Notes: generated by a model from the letters alone, not told the origin. DNA of 5,727 nucleotides from an uncultured Woeseiaceae bacterium (GCA_947259435.1 CAMYMP010000398.1:1-5727); one strand, 5' to 3'. Shown: positions 1-5,727, numbered from the stretch's first letter. Program-made: numbers and translations.

Positions 1-123
1 GGTTGCGGCAATACGATCATGACGGCCGACAATATGGGTTGGCACGGCAGGCCGCACTCGCTGCGCGTGACGATACCGCCGCTCGCTACACTTAGAATGC
101 AACGAAGAAACGATGGCCGTTAA
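1..123 (+). CDS. glgB: 1,4-alpha-glucan branching enzyme GlgB, C-terminal end (partial)
   Basis: Frame 1 is open from the first base of the window to a TAA at 121-123, giving 40 residues. They contain WHGRPHSLRVTIPPLATL, which matches the usual C-terminal strand pattern of bacterial glycogen branching enzymes (WHG-P-SL-LTLPPLA). Branching enzymes cut alpha-1,4 glucan chains and re-attach the piece through an alpha-1,6 bond, in the cytoplasm. The 5' part of the gene, with the GH13 barrel, lies outside the window, so nothing can be said about its integrity. A short basic tail (RMQRRNDGR) follows the conserved end. The next gene starts 13 bases downstream on the same strand and is also a glycogen enzyme, which supports the call and an operon. 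Some other GH13 enzymes have similar tails, but the WHG-P-SL pattern and context favour GlgB. Confidence 0.82.
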   Translation, partial: GCGNTIMTADNMGWHGRPHSLRVTIPPLATLRMQRRNDGR

Positions 124-124
124 C

Positions 125-132
125 GGAGAAAG
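125..132 (+). promoter_or_regulatory. Ribosome binding site of glgP
   Basis: GGAGAAAG sits just after the glgB stop. Two ATGs follow at 133 and 137. The first opens only a six-codon frame ending at TGA 151-153; the second, 8 bases after GGAG, opens the phosphorylase frame. The spacing therefore supports 137 as the start. Confidence 0.7.
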
Positions 133-136
133 ATGA

Positions 137-2644
137 ATGTCTGTGCGTTCTGACAAATCATTAGATGTTGGCGAGATCGAGCTGCTGCAAGCGCCCGAGT
201 TGCCCATGACGGCCGACGCAATCCTCAAGGATTTCACGCACTATTTCGGGCGCATGCTTGGACGCCGGACAATTCGCACCAAGTCACCGTTCCTGTATCA
301 GGCCGTCGTGTACGCGGCCCGCGACCGTCTCATGGAACGCTGGAGCAAGACCCGGATGGCGAGCCAGCGTGCAGATACGCGACGCGTCAGCTACCTGTCC
401 CTCGAGTTTCTGATGGGCAGGCTGTTGCGCAATGCGCTCTTGAACCTCGGCATCGAAGATGAGACGAACGAAGCGCTGCAGCGCATCGGTCTGGATCTCG
501 AAGATGTTTACGATCGCGAACATGATGCGGGGCTCGGCAACGGCGGCCTCGGCCGTCTCGCAGCCTGTTTTCTCGACAGCTGCGCGACGCTGGCGTTACC
601 GGTCATCGGCTACGGTATTCGCTATCAATACGGCATGTTTCGTCAGCACCTGGAAAACGGTTACCAGGTCGAGGAACCCGATTCGTGGCTGCGCGAGGGT
701 TTCCCCTGGGAAATCGAACGTTTCGAATACGCACAGACCGTGAAATTTGGCGGTCGCACGTTGACGTATACGGACTTGCATGGGGCGGAGCGCATCGCCT
801 GGACAGACACTCACGATGTGCTCGCAATCCCGTACGATATCCCGATTCCGGGCTACCAGAACGACATTGTCAATTCGCTACGTCTCTGGTCCGCGGCAGC
901 TACCGACGAGTTCGATCTCGAAGAGTTCAACGCGGGCGGTTACACGGATGCGGTTGCATCGAAGAACCTGGCCGAGAACATTACGATGGTGCTGTATCCG
1001 AATACAGCCACCGAAGAGGCTCACGAATTGCGGCTCAGGCAACAGTATTTTCTGGCTTCGGCCAGCCTGCAGGACACGTTGCGCAACTACACGAGTCACC
1101 ATGGTAATGACGTTACAAAATTTGCCGACAAGCACTGCTTTCAACTCAATGACACGCACCCGGCTATTGCCGTGCCGGAACTCTTGAGATTGCTGATCGA
1201 CGAATTTCACGTCGACTGGGACCAGGCCTGGGACATTACAAAACGAACGATGGCGTATACGAATCACACGCTGTTGCCCGAGGCGCTCGAGACCTGGCCT
1301 GTGTCGATGTTCCGGCGCCTCCTGCCGCGCATTCTCGACATCATTTACGAGATCAACGCGCGTTTTATCGAGGAGATCAGCCATCGCTGGCCTGGCAATA
1401 ACGATCGTATCCGGCGTATGTCGTTGATACAGGAAGGCAGCGAGCCCGTGATTCGAATGTCTTACCTCGCGATCGTGGGCAGTTTCTCGGTAAACGGCGT
1501 TGCGGCGCTGCATTCGAAATTACTGACCGAGGGCCTTTTCCGTGATTTTGCCGAACTCTGGCCGCACAAATTCAACAACAAGACAAACGGCGTCACACAG
1601 CGTCGCTGGCTCGCGGCGTGCAATCCGAAGCTGTCGGCGCTGATCACCGAGAAAATCGGCTCGGCATGGATTACCGATCTTGCCCAGCTAAGGAAGCTTG
1701 AGGAATTTGCCGATGACGAAGAATTCCAGAAAGAATGGAGTTCGATCAAGCTGGCGAACAAGTTGCGCCTGGCAAAGGACATCGAGAAAAAAACCGGCCT
1801 GGACATCCCAACCGGCATGCTCTTCGACGTTCAGGTCAAGCGCATCCATGAATACAAGCGCCAGCTTCTGAATGTGCTGCACGGCGTGCATCTCTACGAC
1901 CGTATTCAGCGCGGCGACGGTGCGGACATGGTGCCGCGCGCGATTATTATCGGCGGCAAAGCGGCGCCAGGCTACGTGATGGCCAAGAATGTTATCAAGT
2001 TCATTAACAACGTCGCGCGGGTCATTAACTCTGATCCCGAGATGCGCGACAAGCTGCGACTCATTTTTTATCCTGACTACAACGTCTCGGCGATGGAGCT
2101 AATTTGCCCGGCCGCGGAACTGTCCGAACAAATATCAACGGCCGGCAAGGAAGCGTCGGGAACCGGCAATATGAAGTTCATGATGAATGGCGCGATCACG
2201 ATCGGCACTCTCGACGGCGCCAACGTCGAAATCCGTGACGCAGTGGGTGCCGACAACTTCCTGTTGTTCGGACTGACTGTCGATGAGATCAACGAGCAGC
2301 GCGGCCAATACGACCCGCAGGCGATTATCGAAGCCGACGAGGACTTCCATCGCGTGATGCGGTTACTGGAGAGCGGGCATTTCAATCACTTCGAGCCCGG
2401 CATCTTCGATCCGATCATCCAGTCGATTCGCGAGCCCTCTGATCCCTGGATGACCGCCGCGGATTTTCGCAGCTTCGTTGATGCCCAGAACCAGGCCGAA
2501 GACCTGTATAGAGATCGTGAGCGCTGGATGCGCATGAGCATCCTGAATACGGCCCGCTCTGGCCAGTTTTCGACCGACCGGACGATGCGCGATTACAATG
2601 ACGACATCTGGAAGCTCCGCCCGATTCAGCTCATCAAGCAATGA
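137..2644 (+). CDS. glgP: Glycogen phosphorylase
   Basis: Catalyses phosphorolysis of terminal alpha-1,4 glucose units of glycogen to glucose-1-phosphate, using pyridoxal phosphate, in the cytoplasm. The 835 residues match the family's usual 800-850. Visible landmarks, in order: SYLSLEFLMGR near residue 85; the glycine loop GLGNGGLGRLA at 132-142; TNHTLLPEALETWP, whose His is residue 377; NKTNGVTQRRW at 481-491; VKRIHEYK with Lys568, Arg569 and Lys574; IGGKAAPGY; and the cofactor motif EASGTGNMKFMMN, whose Lys680 should form the Schiff base. His377, Arg569, Lys574 and Lys680 fall at the same numbers as in rabbit muscle phosphorylase, so the core appears free of large indels. The motif TQRRW has Gln where TPRRW is commoner, a conservative oddity. 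MalP (maltodextrin phosphorylase) is the alternative, but the glgB/glgX neighbours favour GlgP. The gene is intact, lies 13 bases after glgB, and overlaps glgX by ATGA at 2641-2644, suggesting translational coupling. Confidence 0.97.
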   Translation: MSVRSDKSLDVGEIELLQAPELPMTADAILKDFTHYFGRMLGRRTIRTKSPFLYQAVVYAARDRLMERWSKTRMASQRADTRRVSYLSLEFLMGRLLRNALLNLGIEDETNEALQRIGLDLEDVYDREHDAGLGNGGLGRLAACFLDSCATLALPVIGYGIRYQYGMFRQHLENGYQVEEPDSWLREGFPWEIERFEYAQTVKFGGRTLTYTDLHGAERIAWTDTHDVLAIPYDIPIPGYQNDIVNSLRLWSAAATDEFDLEEFNAGGYTDAVASKNLAENITMVLYPNTATEEAHELRLRQQYFLASASLQDTLRNYTSHHGNDVTKFADKHCFQLNDTHPAIAVPELLRLLIDEFHVDWDQAWDITKRTMAYTNHTLLPEALETWPVSMFRRLLPRILDIIYEINARFIEEISHRWPGNNDRIRRMSLIQEGSEPVIRMSYLAIVGSFSVNGVAALHSKLLTEGLFRDFAELWPHKFNNKTNGVTQRRWLAACNPKLSALITEKIGSAWITDLAQLRKLEEFADDEEFQKEWSSIKLANKLRLAKDIEKKTGLDIPTGMLFDVQVKRIHEYKRQLLNVLHGVHLYDRIQRGDGADMVPRAIIIGGKAAPGYVMAKNVIKFINNVARVINSDPEMRDKLRLIFYPDYNVSAMELICPAAELSEQISTAGKEASGTGNMKFMMNGAITIGTLDGANVEIRDAVGADNFLLFGLTVDEINEQRGQYDPQAIIEADEDFHRVMRLLESGHFNHFEPGIFDPIIQSIREPSDPWMTAADFRSFVDAQNQAEDLYRDRERWMRMSILNTARSGQFSTDRTMRDYNDDIWKLRPIQLIKQ

Positions 2645-3063
2645 TCCAAAGCGGTCGTCCAAGCCCACTCGGTGCCTCGACTGACGAAAGGGGTACCAAC
2701 TTCGCCGTGTTCTCATCCGTCGCGAACAGCGTCGAGCTCTGTCTTTTTGCCAACGATGGCACGCAACAGCAGAAATTCTTTCTGCCGGAGTGCAGCGACG
2801 GAGTCTGGCATGGCTATCTCGAAGGCTGCAAACCTGGTCAACGCTATGGCTATCGCATGCACGGGACATATGACCCCGAAATAGGCCTGCGCTGCAATCC
2901 GCACAAACTGTTGATCGATCCTTACGCACGCGCCCTTAGTGGCGCGTTTTCGCGCAATGCCGCCGTATTTGATTATGAATTCAAAGAGCATCGTATGCGA
3001 TGCGAACTTAACGGCTATGACCCCCGGCCCAAAAGTAGCGTGGCAGGATACCGTTTTTTATGA
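2641..3063 (+). CDS. glgX: GlgX N-terminal fragment (CBM48 carbohydrate-binding module)
   Basis: A 140-residue frame beginning at the ATG that overlaps the glgP stop (ATGA), so its start is likely used through coupled translation. Residues 5-110 align with the start of GlgX: GRPSPLGA, then RGTNFAVFSSVANSVELCLF, which is the beta-sandwich CBM48 pattern, then DGVWHGYLEGCKPGQRYGYR, and NPHKLLIDPYARALSG near residue 87. Similarity is clear to about residue 113 (VFDYEF, around 2982). The last 25 or so residues are doubtful, and YRFL before the stop is out-of-frame sequence. Alone the product would have no catalytic residues; at best it would be a small glucan-binding polypeptide. Confidence 0.78.
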   Translation: MIQSGRPSPLGASTDERGTNFAVFSSVANSVELCLFANDGTQQQKFFLPECSDGVWHGYLEGCKPGQRYGYRMHGTYDPEIGLRCNPHKLLIDPYARALSGAFSRNAAVFDYEFKEHRMRCELNGYDPRPKSSVAGYRFL

Positions 3064-4630
3064 GGCGAATGTCCGCGGCTACACGATGCGCCATCCTGCC
3101 GTCAGCGCCACCGATCGGGGCACCTTCAACGGCATGCGGCATAAGGATGTGCTGGCGTATCTGAAGGCGCTCGGCATCACGTCGCTAGAGCTCATGCCAG
3201 TGCATGCGTTCATCGACGAGCATCATCTGGAAGAAAAGGGGCTGCGAAACTATTGGGGCTACAACACGATTTCATTCTTCGCGCCGACTTCGCGGTATGT
3301 GAGGTCTGATGCGATCGGAGAGTTTCGCGACATGGTTCGCGCGATCCACGACGCCGGTCTCGAGGTCATTCTCGATGTCGTCTACAACCACACCGGAGAA
3401 AGCGATAGCTTTGGTCCGTCCATTTGCTTTCGCGGCATCGACAACCTCGCTTACTACAGTACCGAGCCCGGCGATCCCGGCACCTACATCAATGATACAG
3501 GCTGTGGTAACACCTTAAACGTTGACCACGCGCAAACAAGGCGACTCGTTCTGGACAGCCTCCGTTACTGGCACAGGGAGATGGGCGTTGACGGGTTTCG
3601 GTTCGATCTTGCGCCGGTGCTTGGCCGCCACGATCACGGCTATTCGGCTAAGCATCCAATGCTCGAAGCCATCGGAACCGACGAGGAATTGCGCACAGCG
3701 AAGCTCATCGCAGAACCCTGGGACCCCGGTCCCGGCGGATATCAGCTGGGCAATTTTCCGCCGGAGTGGGCAGAGTGGAACGATCGCTACCGCGACGCCA
3801 CGCGCAGCTTCTGGCGCGGCGATGCTGGAACCGCCGGGGAGCTGGCAAAACGACTGCACGGCTCCGCCGATGTATTCGAGGACAGCGGCCGTTCTTCATA
3901 TGCCAGCATCAACTTTGTATCCTGTCACGACGGTTTTACACTCGCCGATGTCGTGAGTTACAAGCGCAAGCACAACGACGCCAACGGTGAAGACAACCGT
4001 GATGGTCACGGGCACAACTACAGTTGCAACTACGGCGTCGAAGGTCCGACTGAGAACTCGTCCATCCTGAGCAACCGCAGACGCCACCGCCTGAACCTGC
4101 TTGCGACACTTTTGATCTCACAGGGCACACCGCTGCTACTCGGTGGTGACGAGTTCGGGCACTCGCAGCAAGGTAATAACAACGCCTATGCCCAGGATAA
4201 TGAGATCGCCTGGCTGGACTGGTCAAACATCGACAGGGATCCCGAGTTCACGGCACAGGTCTGTGAATTGATCCGGCTCCGCCGCATCACGCCGCTACTG
4301 CGACTCGAGCAATATGTACACGGCACGCTGGCAACAGAAGGCGGCGAGATCGAAATCGGATGGCTGCGACCGGACGGTCAAACTATGACCGACGAGGACT
4401 GGGACGACACTCGCTCGTTTGCGGTGGCAGTTACAGAGCGAAGAGGTGACGGAAAGACTGCCGCCGTTACAATGCTGTTTAATGGTTCAGATGCGGCAGC
4501 CGACTTCGAACTTCCGTCGCAGCATTCGTGGGGATTAGCGTTTGCCAGTGACGTTGACGCCTGCGTCGAAGGAAGAGTGGCAAAACTGCCGCAGCATATG
4601 ATTGCGATATTGCTGGCGCAGCCGAACTAG
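2939..4630 (+). CDS. glgX: GlgX catalytic fragment (GH13 barrel and C-terminal domain)
   Basis: The frame is open from a GTG at 2939 to TAG at 4628-4630 (563 codons), but 2939 is only the longest possible start. In-frame ATGs also occur at 2957 and 2975, none with a good ribosome binding site. Clear GlgX similarity runs from about 2984 to the end: AWQDTVFYEANVRGYTMRHP, NYWGYN, DVVYNHT, then VDGFRFDL with the nucleophile Asp at codon 3605-3607, LIAEPWD with the acid/base Glu at 3713-3715, and CHDGFT with the third Asp at 3929-3931. Spacings of 36 and 72 residues are close to the 35 and 72 in E. coli GlgX. EWNDRYRD, NGEENRDG-like and GDEFGHSQQGNNNAY segments are also present. All catalytic residues remain, so inactivation, if real, comes only from the frame break. 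The end of the gene overlaps the convergent lipoprotein gene. Confidence 0.85.
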   Translation: MARFRAMPPYLIMNSKSIVCDANLTAMTPGPKVAWQDTVFYEANVRGYTMRHPAVSATDRGTFNGMRHKDVLAYLKALGITSLELMPVHAFIDEHHLEEKGLRNYWGYNTISFFAPTSRYVRSDAIGEFRDMVRAIHDAGLEVILDVVYNHTGESDSFGPSICFRGIDNLAYYSTEPGDPGTYINDTGCGNTLNVDHAQTRRLVLDSLRYWHREMGVDGFRFDLAPVLGRHDHGYSAKHPMLEAIGTDEELRTAKLIAEPWDPGPGGYQLGNFPPEWAEWNDRYRDATRSFWRGDAGTAGELAKRLHGSADVFEDSGRSSYASINFVSCHDGFTLADVVSYKRKHNDANGEDNRDGHGHNYSCNYGVEGPTENSSILSNRRRHRLNLLATLLISQGTPLLLGGDEFGHSQQGNNNAYAQDNEIAWLDWSNIDRDPEFTAQVCELIRLRRITPLLRLEQYVHGTLATEGGEIEIGWLRPDGQTMTDEDWDDTRSFAVAVTERRGDGKTAAVTMLFNGSDAAADFELPSQHSWGLAFASDVDACVEGRVAKLPQHMIAILLAQPN

Positions 4631-4890
4631 CGGCCACCCAATAAAGAGTGAATAACTTCCGATTTGACGCAAGCGCAACGATTCTTCGACACATAGGATT
4701 GGCAGTAAGCTATCGTCCCTGGCGGGCACTGGGGACCGGCGCGCAGTTTGCGCTTCTCAACGATCCGCTCTCGCTTTTCAACTTCGCTCCAGTCACCTGT
4801 CAACATTGCGGTCGCTTCGAGCTGCTCGAGCGTTGTAAAAGTCCCGCAACCGCTCAACAAAAGCAAAGCCAATATCGTGATGCCCTTCAC
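4627..4890 (-). CDS. Small cysteine-rich lipoprotein of unknown function
   Basis: An 87-residue protein starting at GTG 4890-4888, chosen because GGGAGG lies 8 bases upstream and a signal peptide begins at that codon. The N-terminus MKGITILALLLLSGC has one lysine, a short hydrophobic run and a lipobox LSGC with Cys15. Gly at +2, with no Asp, predicts transfer to the outer membrane by the Lol system. Residues 23-52 are charged and probably helical (DWSEVEKRERIVEKRK). The tail carries four cysteines at 55, 63, 72 and 74 in the pattern CPPG-x4-C-x8-C-x-C, possibly forming two disulfides in the periplasm. I do not recognise a named family. The frame stays open upstream to 5118, but that stretch lacks any protein character and contains a terminator. 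The gene converges on glgX, with the two stops sharing CTAG; no functional link to glycogen is evident. Confidence 0.78.
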   Translation of the reverse strand: MKGITILALLLLSGCGTFTTLEQLEATAMLTGDWSEVEKRERIVEKRKLRAGPQCPPGTIAYCQSYVSKNRCACVKSEVIHSLLGGR

Positions 4891-5068
4891 TTCCCGTACC
4901 TCCCTGCCGTCCCACCAATCCGAGCCGACGATTCCTTGGTACTTGTTTAGACCGCTGGTCCGCGGTGAAACGGTCCGCATTTCGGCATTATGCAAAAGAA
5001 GCAAAGCGCGCCTTGTATATTGGCAACAGCTACCCTTACTGAAACGCGTCGCTGTCGGATTTGTTGTG
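4891..5068 (-). other. Leader/intergenic region upstream of the lipoprotein gene
   Basis: No convincing gene on either strand. It should hold the promoter and 5' leader of the lipoprotein gene. A possible -10 (CATAAT, minus strand, at 4992-4987) has no good -35 at the right distance. Between it and the start codon lies a cluster of small repeats: ACCGC/GCGGT inverted repeat (4951-4955 with 4962-4966), GACC-GCT-GGTC (4950-4960), and GGTCCGC twice, 15 bases apart (4957-4963 and 4972-4978). These could form leader structure or a regulator site. No tRNA or riboswitch fold was recognised. Confidence 0.4.
4899..4904 (-). promoter_or_regulatory. Ribosome binding site of the lipoprotein gene
   Basis: On the minus strand GGGAGG lies 8 bases before GTG 4890-4888. 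It decides the start: a non-ATG codon is chosen because this is the only strong site in the open frame and it coincides with the beginning of the signal peptide. Confidence 0.75.
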
Positions 5069-5098
5069 GAAATAAAACAACGCCTTGAACATAAGGCG
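5069..5098 (-). terminator. Rho-independent-type terminator of the Lrp/AsnC gene
   Basis: Read on the minus strand, CGCCTT (5098-5093) pairs with AAGGCG (5086-5081) around a six-base loop ATGTTC, followed by TTGTTTTATTT. The stem is only six pairs but is GC-rich and perfect, and the T-rich tail follows directly. It lies about 78 bases after the regulator's stop codon and points the right way for it. It also separates that transcript from the lipoprotein gene further along the same strand. Confidence 0.6.
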
Positions 5099-5134
5099 AA
5101 ATCTGAGAGGCGCGTCACACTTTGCCGGCCGAAG

Positions 5135-5164
5135 CTGTTGTTTGCGCGCTAATTTGCGCAACAG
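5135..5164. repeat. Inverted repeat just after the Lrp/AsnC stop
   Basis: TTGCGC (5142-5147) and GCGCAA (5156-5161) flank an eight-base spacer, and outer CTG/CAG triplets (5135-5137, 5162-5164) extend the pairing past a four-base bulge. It begins 11 bases beyond the regulator's stop. No T-run follows on the minus strand, so by itself it is more likely a 3'-end stabilising hairpin than a terminator. Confidence 0.45.
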
Positions 5165-5175
5165 AGAAGTTTGTT

Positions 5176-5640
5176 TCAGGCCTGCAGTGGGAGTTGGGTC
5201 GTGTACTTGACGCGCCGCAGCACGAAGGTGGAACTTGCCGATCGCACAGCCGCGTGCCGGAGAATCTGAGAGTTCAGAAACGTGTTGTAAGCGTCCATGT
5301 CGCGGACAACGACGTGCAGTATGTAATCGCGTTCGCCGGAGACCGAAAAGCACTCGGTGACCTCGGGCAAAAGTGCAACGTGACGCTCGAAGCTGTGGCG
5401 GTTCTCGTCGGTATGTTCGGTCATCGCGACGGCAAGCAGCACCTGAATCTGAAAGCCGGCCCGATGTGGATCGAGTAGCGCAACCTGGCGCTCGATCAGT
5501 CCGCTGTCCTCGAAATCCCGAATCCGGCGCCAGCAGGATGTTCGCGACATCCCGGCGATCTCGGCAAGTTCGCTCTGGCTGCGTGTCGCGTCCTGCTGCA
5601 GGGCGTTGAGAAGGCACTGGTCGGCTTTGGACAACTTCAT
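5176..5640 (-). CDS. Lrp/AsnC family transcriptional regulator
   Basis: A 154-residue DNA-binding regulator, the usual length of the family. Residues 4-60 form the N-terminal winged helix-turn-helix: LSKADQCLLNALQQDAT, then SELAEIAGMSRTSCWRRI, where the second half is the recognition helix, then the turn SGLIER. Residues about 65-145 are the RAM ligand-binding and oligomerisation domain, with the hallmark SGERDYILHVVV (G-x-x-DY) at 101-112. Such proteins form dimers to octamers or larger, usually sense amino acids, and often control their own gene or a divergent neighbour. Start: ATG 5640-5638 gives the typical MKL-x-x-D opening; an in-frame ATG at 5676 would add 12 residues without family similarity and has no ribosome binding site. 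An AAGG lies 12 bases before the chosen start, a weak, distant site. Its target is unknown; the glycogen genes and lipoprotein gene are not arranged as obvious targets. Confidence 0.93.
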   Translation of the reverse strand: MKLSKADQCLLNALQQDATRSQSELAEIAGMSRTSCWRRIRDFEDSGLIERQVALLDPHRAGFQIQVLLAVAMTEHTDENRHSFERHVALLPEVTECFSVSGERDYILHVVVRDMDAYNTFLNSQILRHAAVRSASSTFVLRRVKYTTQLPLQA

Positions 5641-5660
5641 GCAACAATCTTGCCTTTTCT

Positions 5661-5690
5661 TTCCATATATTTCCATATATGTTTCATATT
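5661..5690 (-). repeat. Phased 10-bp AT-rich repeats upstream of the Lrp/AsnC gene
   Basis: TTCCATATAT occurs twice in exact tandem (5661-5670, 5671-5680, plus-strand reading), followed by GTTTCATATT (5681-5690), a degenerate third copy. Ten-base spacing puts the copies on one face of the helix. Lrp-family proteins bind phased AT-rich sites and often autoregulate, so this could be an operator; that is inference. Confidence 0.5.
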
Positions 5691-5691
5691 A
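5686..5691 (-). promoter_or_regulatory. Possible -10 element of the Lrp/AsnC gene
   Basis: TAATAT on the minus strand would place transcription start near 5679 and give a leader of about 40 bases. No convincing -35 hexamer is seen 16-18 bases upstream (that stretch reads CCAAAA or similar), so the call is weak. Confidence 0.3.
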
Positions 5692-5727
5692 TTCGCTAGC
5701 AAGGCAATTTTTGGACACAAAATCGGC

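Larger units (their letters stand above)
2641..4630 (+). pseudogene. glgX: Glycogen debranching enzyme GlgX, interrupted by a frameshift
   Basis: The whole locus reads as one GlgX (GH13 isoamylase-type debranching enzyme, which hydrolyses alpha-1,6 branches left by phosphorylase), but in two frames. Frame 1 carries the N-terminal part and stops at TGA 3061-3063; frame 2 carries the rest. The span is 1990 bases, one more than a multiple of three. Measured from LIDP to the conserved tryptophan before T-x-x-YE, there are about 40 residues against about 53 in E. coli GlgX as I recall it, so roughly 13 codons appear missing. Two readings fit: a deletion of about 40 bases near 2980, or a naturally short linker plus one extra C in the C5 run at 3021-3025. 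I lean to the first, because frame 2 from 2984 reads KSIV, resembling the conserved PK-x-VV segment. A sequencing or assembly error cannot be excluded. Confidence 0.8.

Noticed and set aside
133..153. Six-codon frame (ATG at 133, stop TGA at 151-153) overlapping the glgP start, as a possible leader peptide.
   Set aside because: Its ATG is only 4 bases from GGAG, too close for efficient initiation, and ATG 137 has the proper spacing; most likely chance.
878..1513. A 211-codon open frame on the minus strand inside glgP.
   Set aside because: It lies fully antisense to strongly conserved phosphorylase sequence, shows no recognisable domain, and is typical of antisense frames in GC-rich genes.
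2939..3063. Programmed +1 or -1 frameshifting as the explanation for the glgX split.
   Set aside because: The only slippery heptamer shifts into the wrong frame, and about 13 linker codons seem missing, which recoding would not explain.
4891..5118. Upstream extension of the lipoprotein frame to an ATG at 5118 (76 more residues).
   Set aside because: The stretch contains the terminator of the regulator gene, has no protein character, and would bury the signal peptide and strong ribosome binding site in mid-protein.
4748..5152. Plus-strand open frames of 100-134 codons across the lipoprotein gene and the intergenic region.
   Set aside because: They are antisense to the lipoprotein or cross the terminator hairpin, with no start signals or protein features.
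5641..5676. Start of the Lrp/AsnC regulator at ATG 5676, adding 12 residues.
   Set aside because: The extra residues lie in the phased AT-rich repeats, do not resemble the family and lack a ribosome binding site; ATG 5640 gives the usual N-terminus.

Overview
The window looks like part of a proteobacterial chromosome, most likely a gammaproteobacterium. The reasons are the glgB-glgP-glgX gene order, the protein sequences and a Lol-type lipoprotein. This assignment is read from protein character only; no rRNA or marker gene is present.

Positions 1-4630 are a plus-strand glycogen operon. It opens with the last 40 codons of a glycogen branching enzyme (glgB, 1-123). Thirteen bases later comes a complete glycogen phosphorylase (glgP, 137-2644), whose active-site lysine, histidine and phosphate-contact residues are all present. 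Its stop overlaps the start of a GlgX-type debranching enzyme (glgX, 2641-4630) by ATGA. Together these enzymes build branches, shorten outer chains to glucose-1-phosphate, and remove the limit-dextrin branches. The glgX frame is broken: the carbohydrate-binding N-terminal part is in one frame (2641-3063) and the catalytic barrel in the next (2939-4630). About 13 codons of linker also appear to be missing relative to E. coli GlgX. The catalytic triad is intact, so this is a recent lesion, a sequencing/assembly error, or a gene that still yields a restart product.

Positions 4627-4890 (minus strand) hold a small gene not on any standard list: an 87-residue lipoprotein starting at GTG behind a strong ribosome binding site. 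It has a very short signal peptide, a lipobox and a cysteine-rich tail. Its stop codon and that of glgX share the tetranucleotide CTAG, so the two genes collide tail to tail with no intergenic space.

Positions 4891-5175 contain no convincing gene. They hold the leader of the lipoprotein gene, with overlapping small repeats, and a rho-independent-type terminator plus a second hairpin downstream of the regulator gene.

Positions 5176-5640 (minus strand) encode an Lrp/AsnC-family transcription regulator. Upstream of it (5661-5690) lies an AT-rich stretch with an exact 10-bp tandem repeat and a third degenerate copy, a plausible operator/promoter. The window ends inside this upstream region.

No mobile element, CRISPR array, RNA gene or clearly new multi-gene system is visible. 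The items most worth a second look are the broken glgX, the shared CTAG stop, the orphan lipoprotein and the phased repeats before the regulator.
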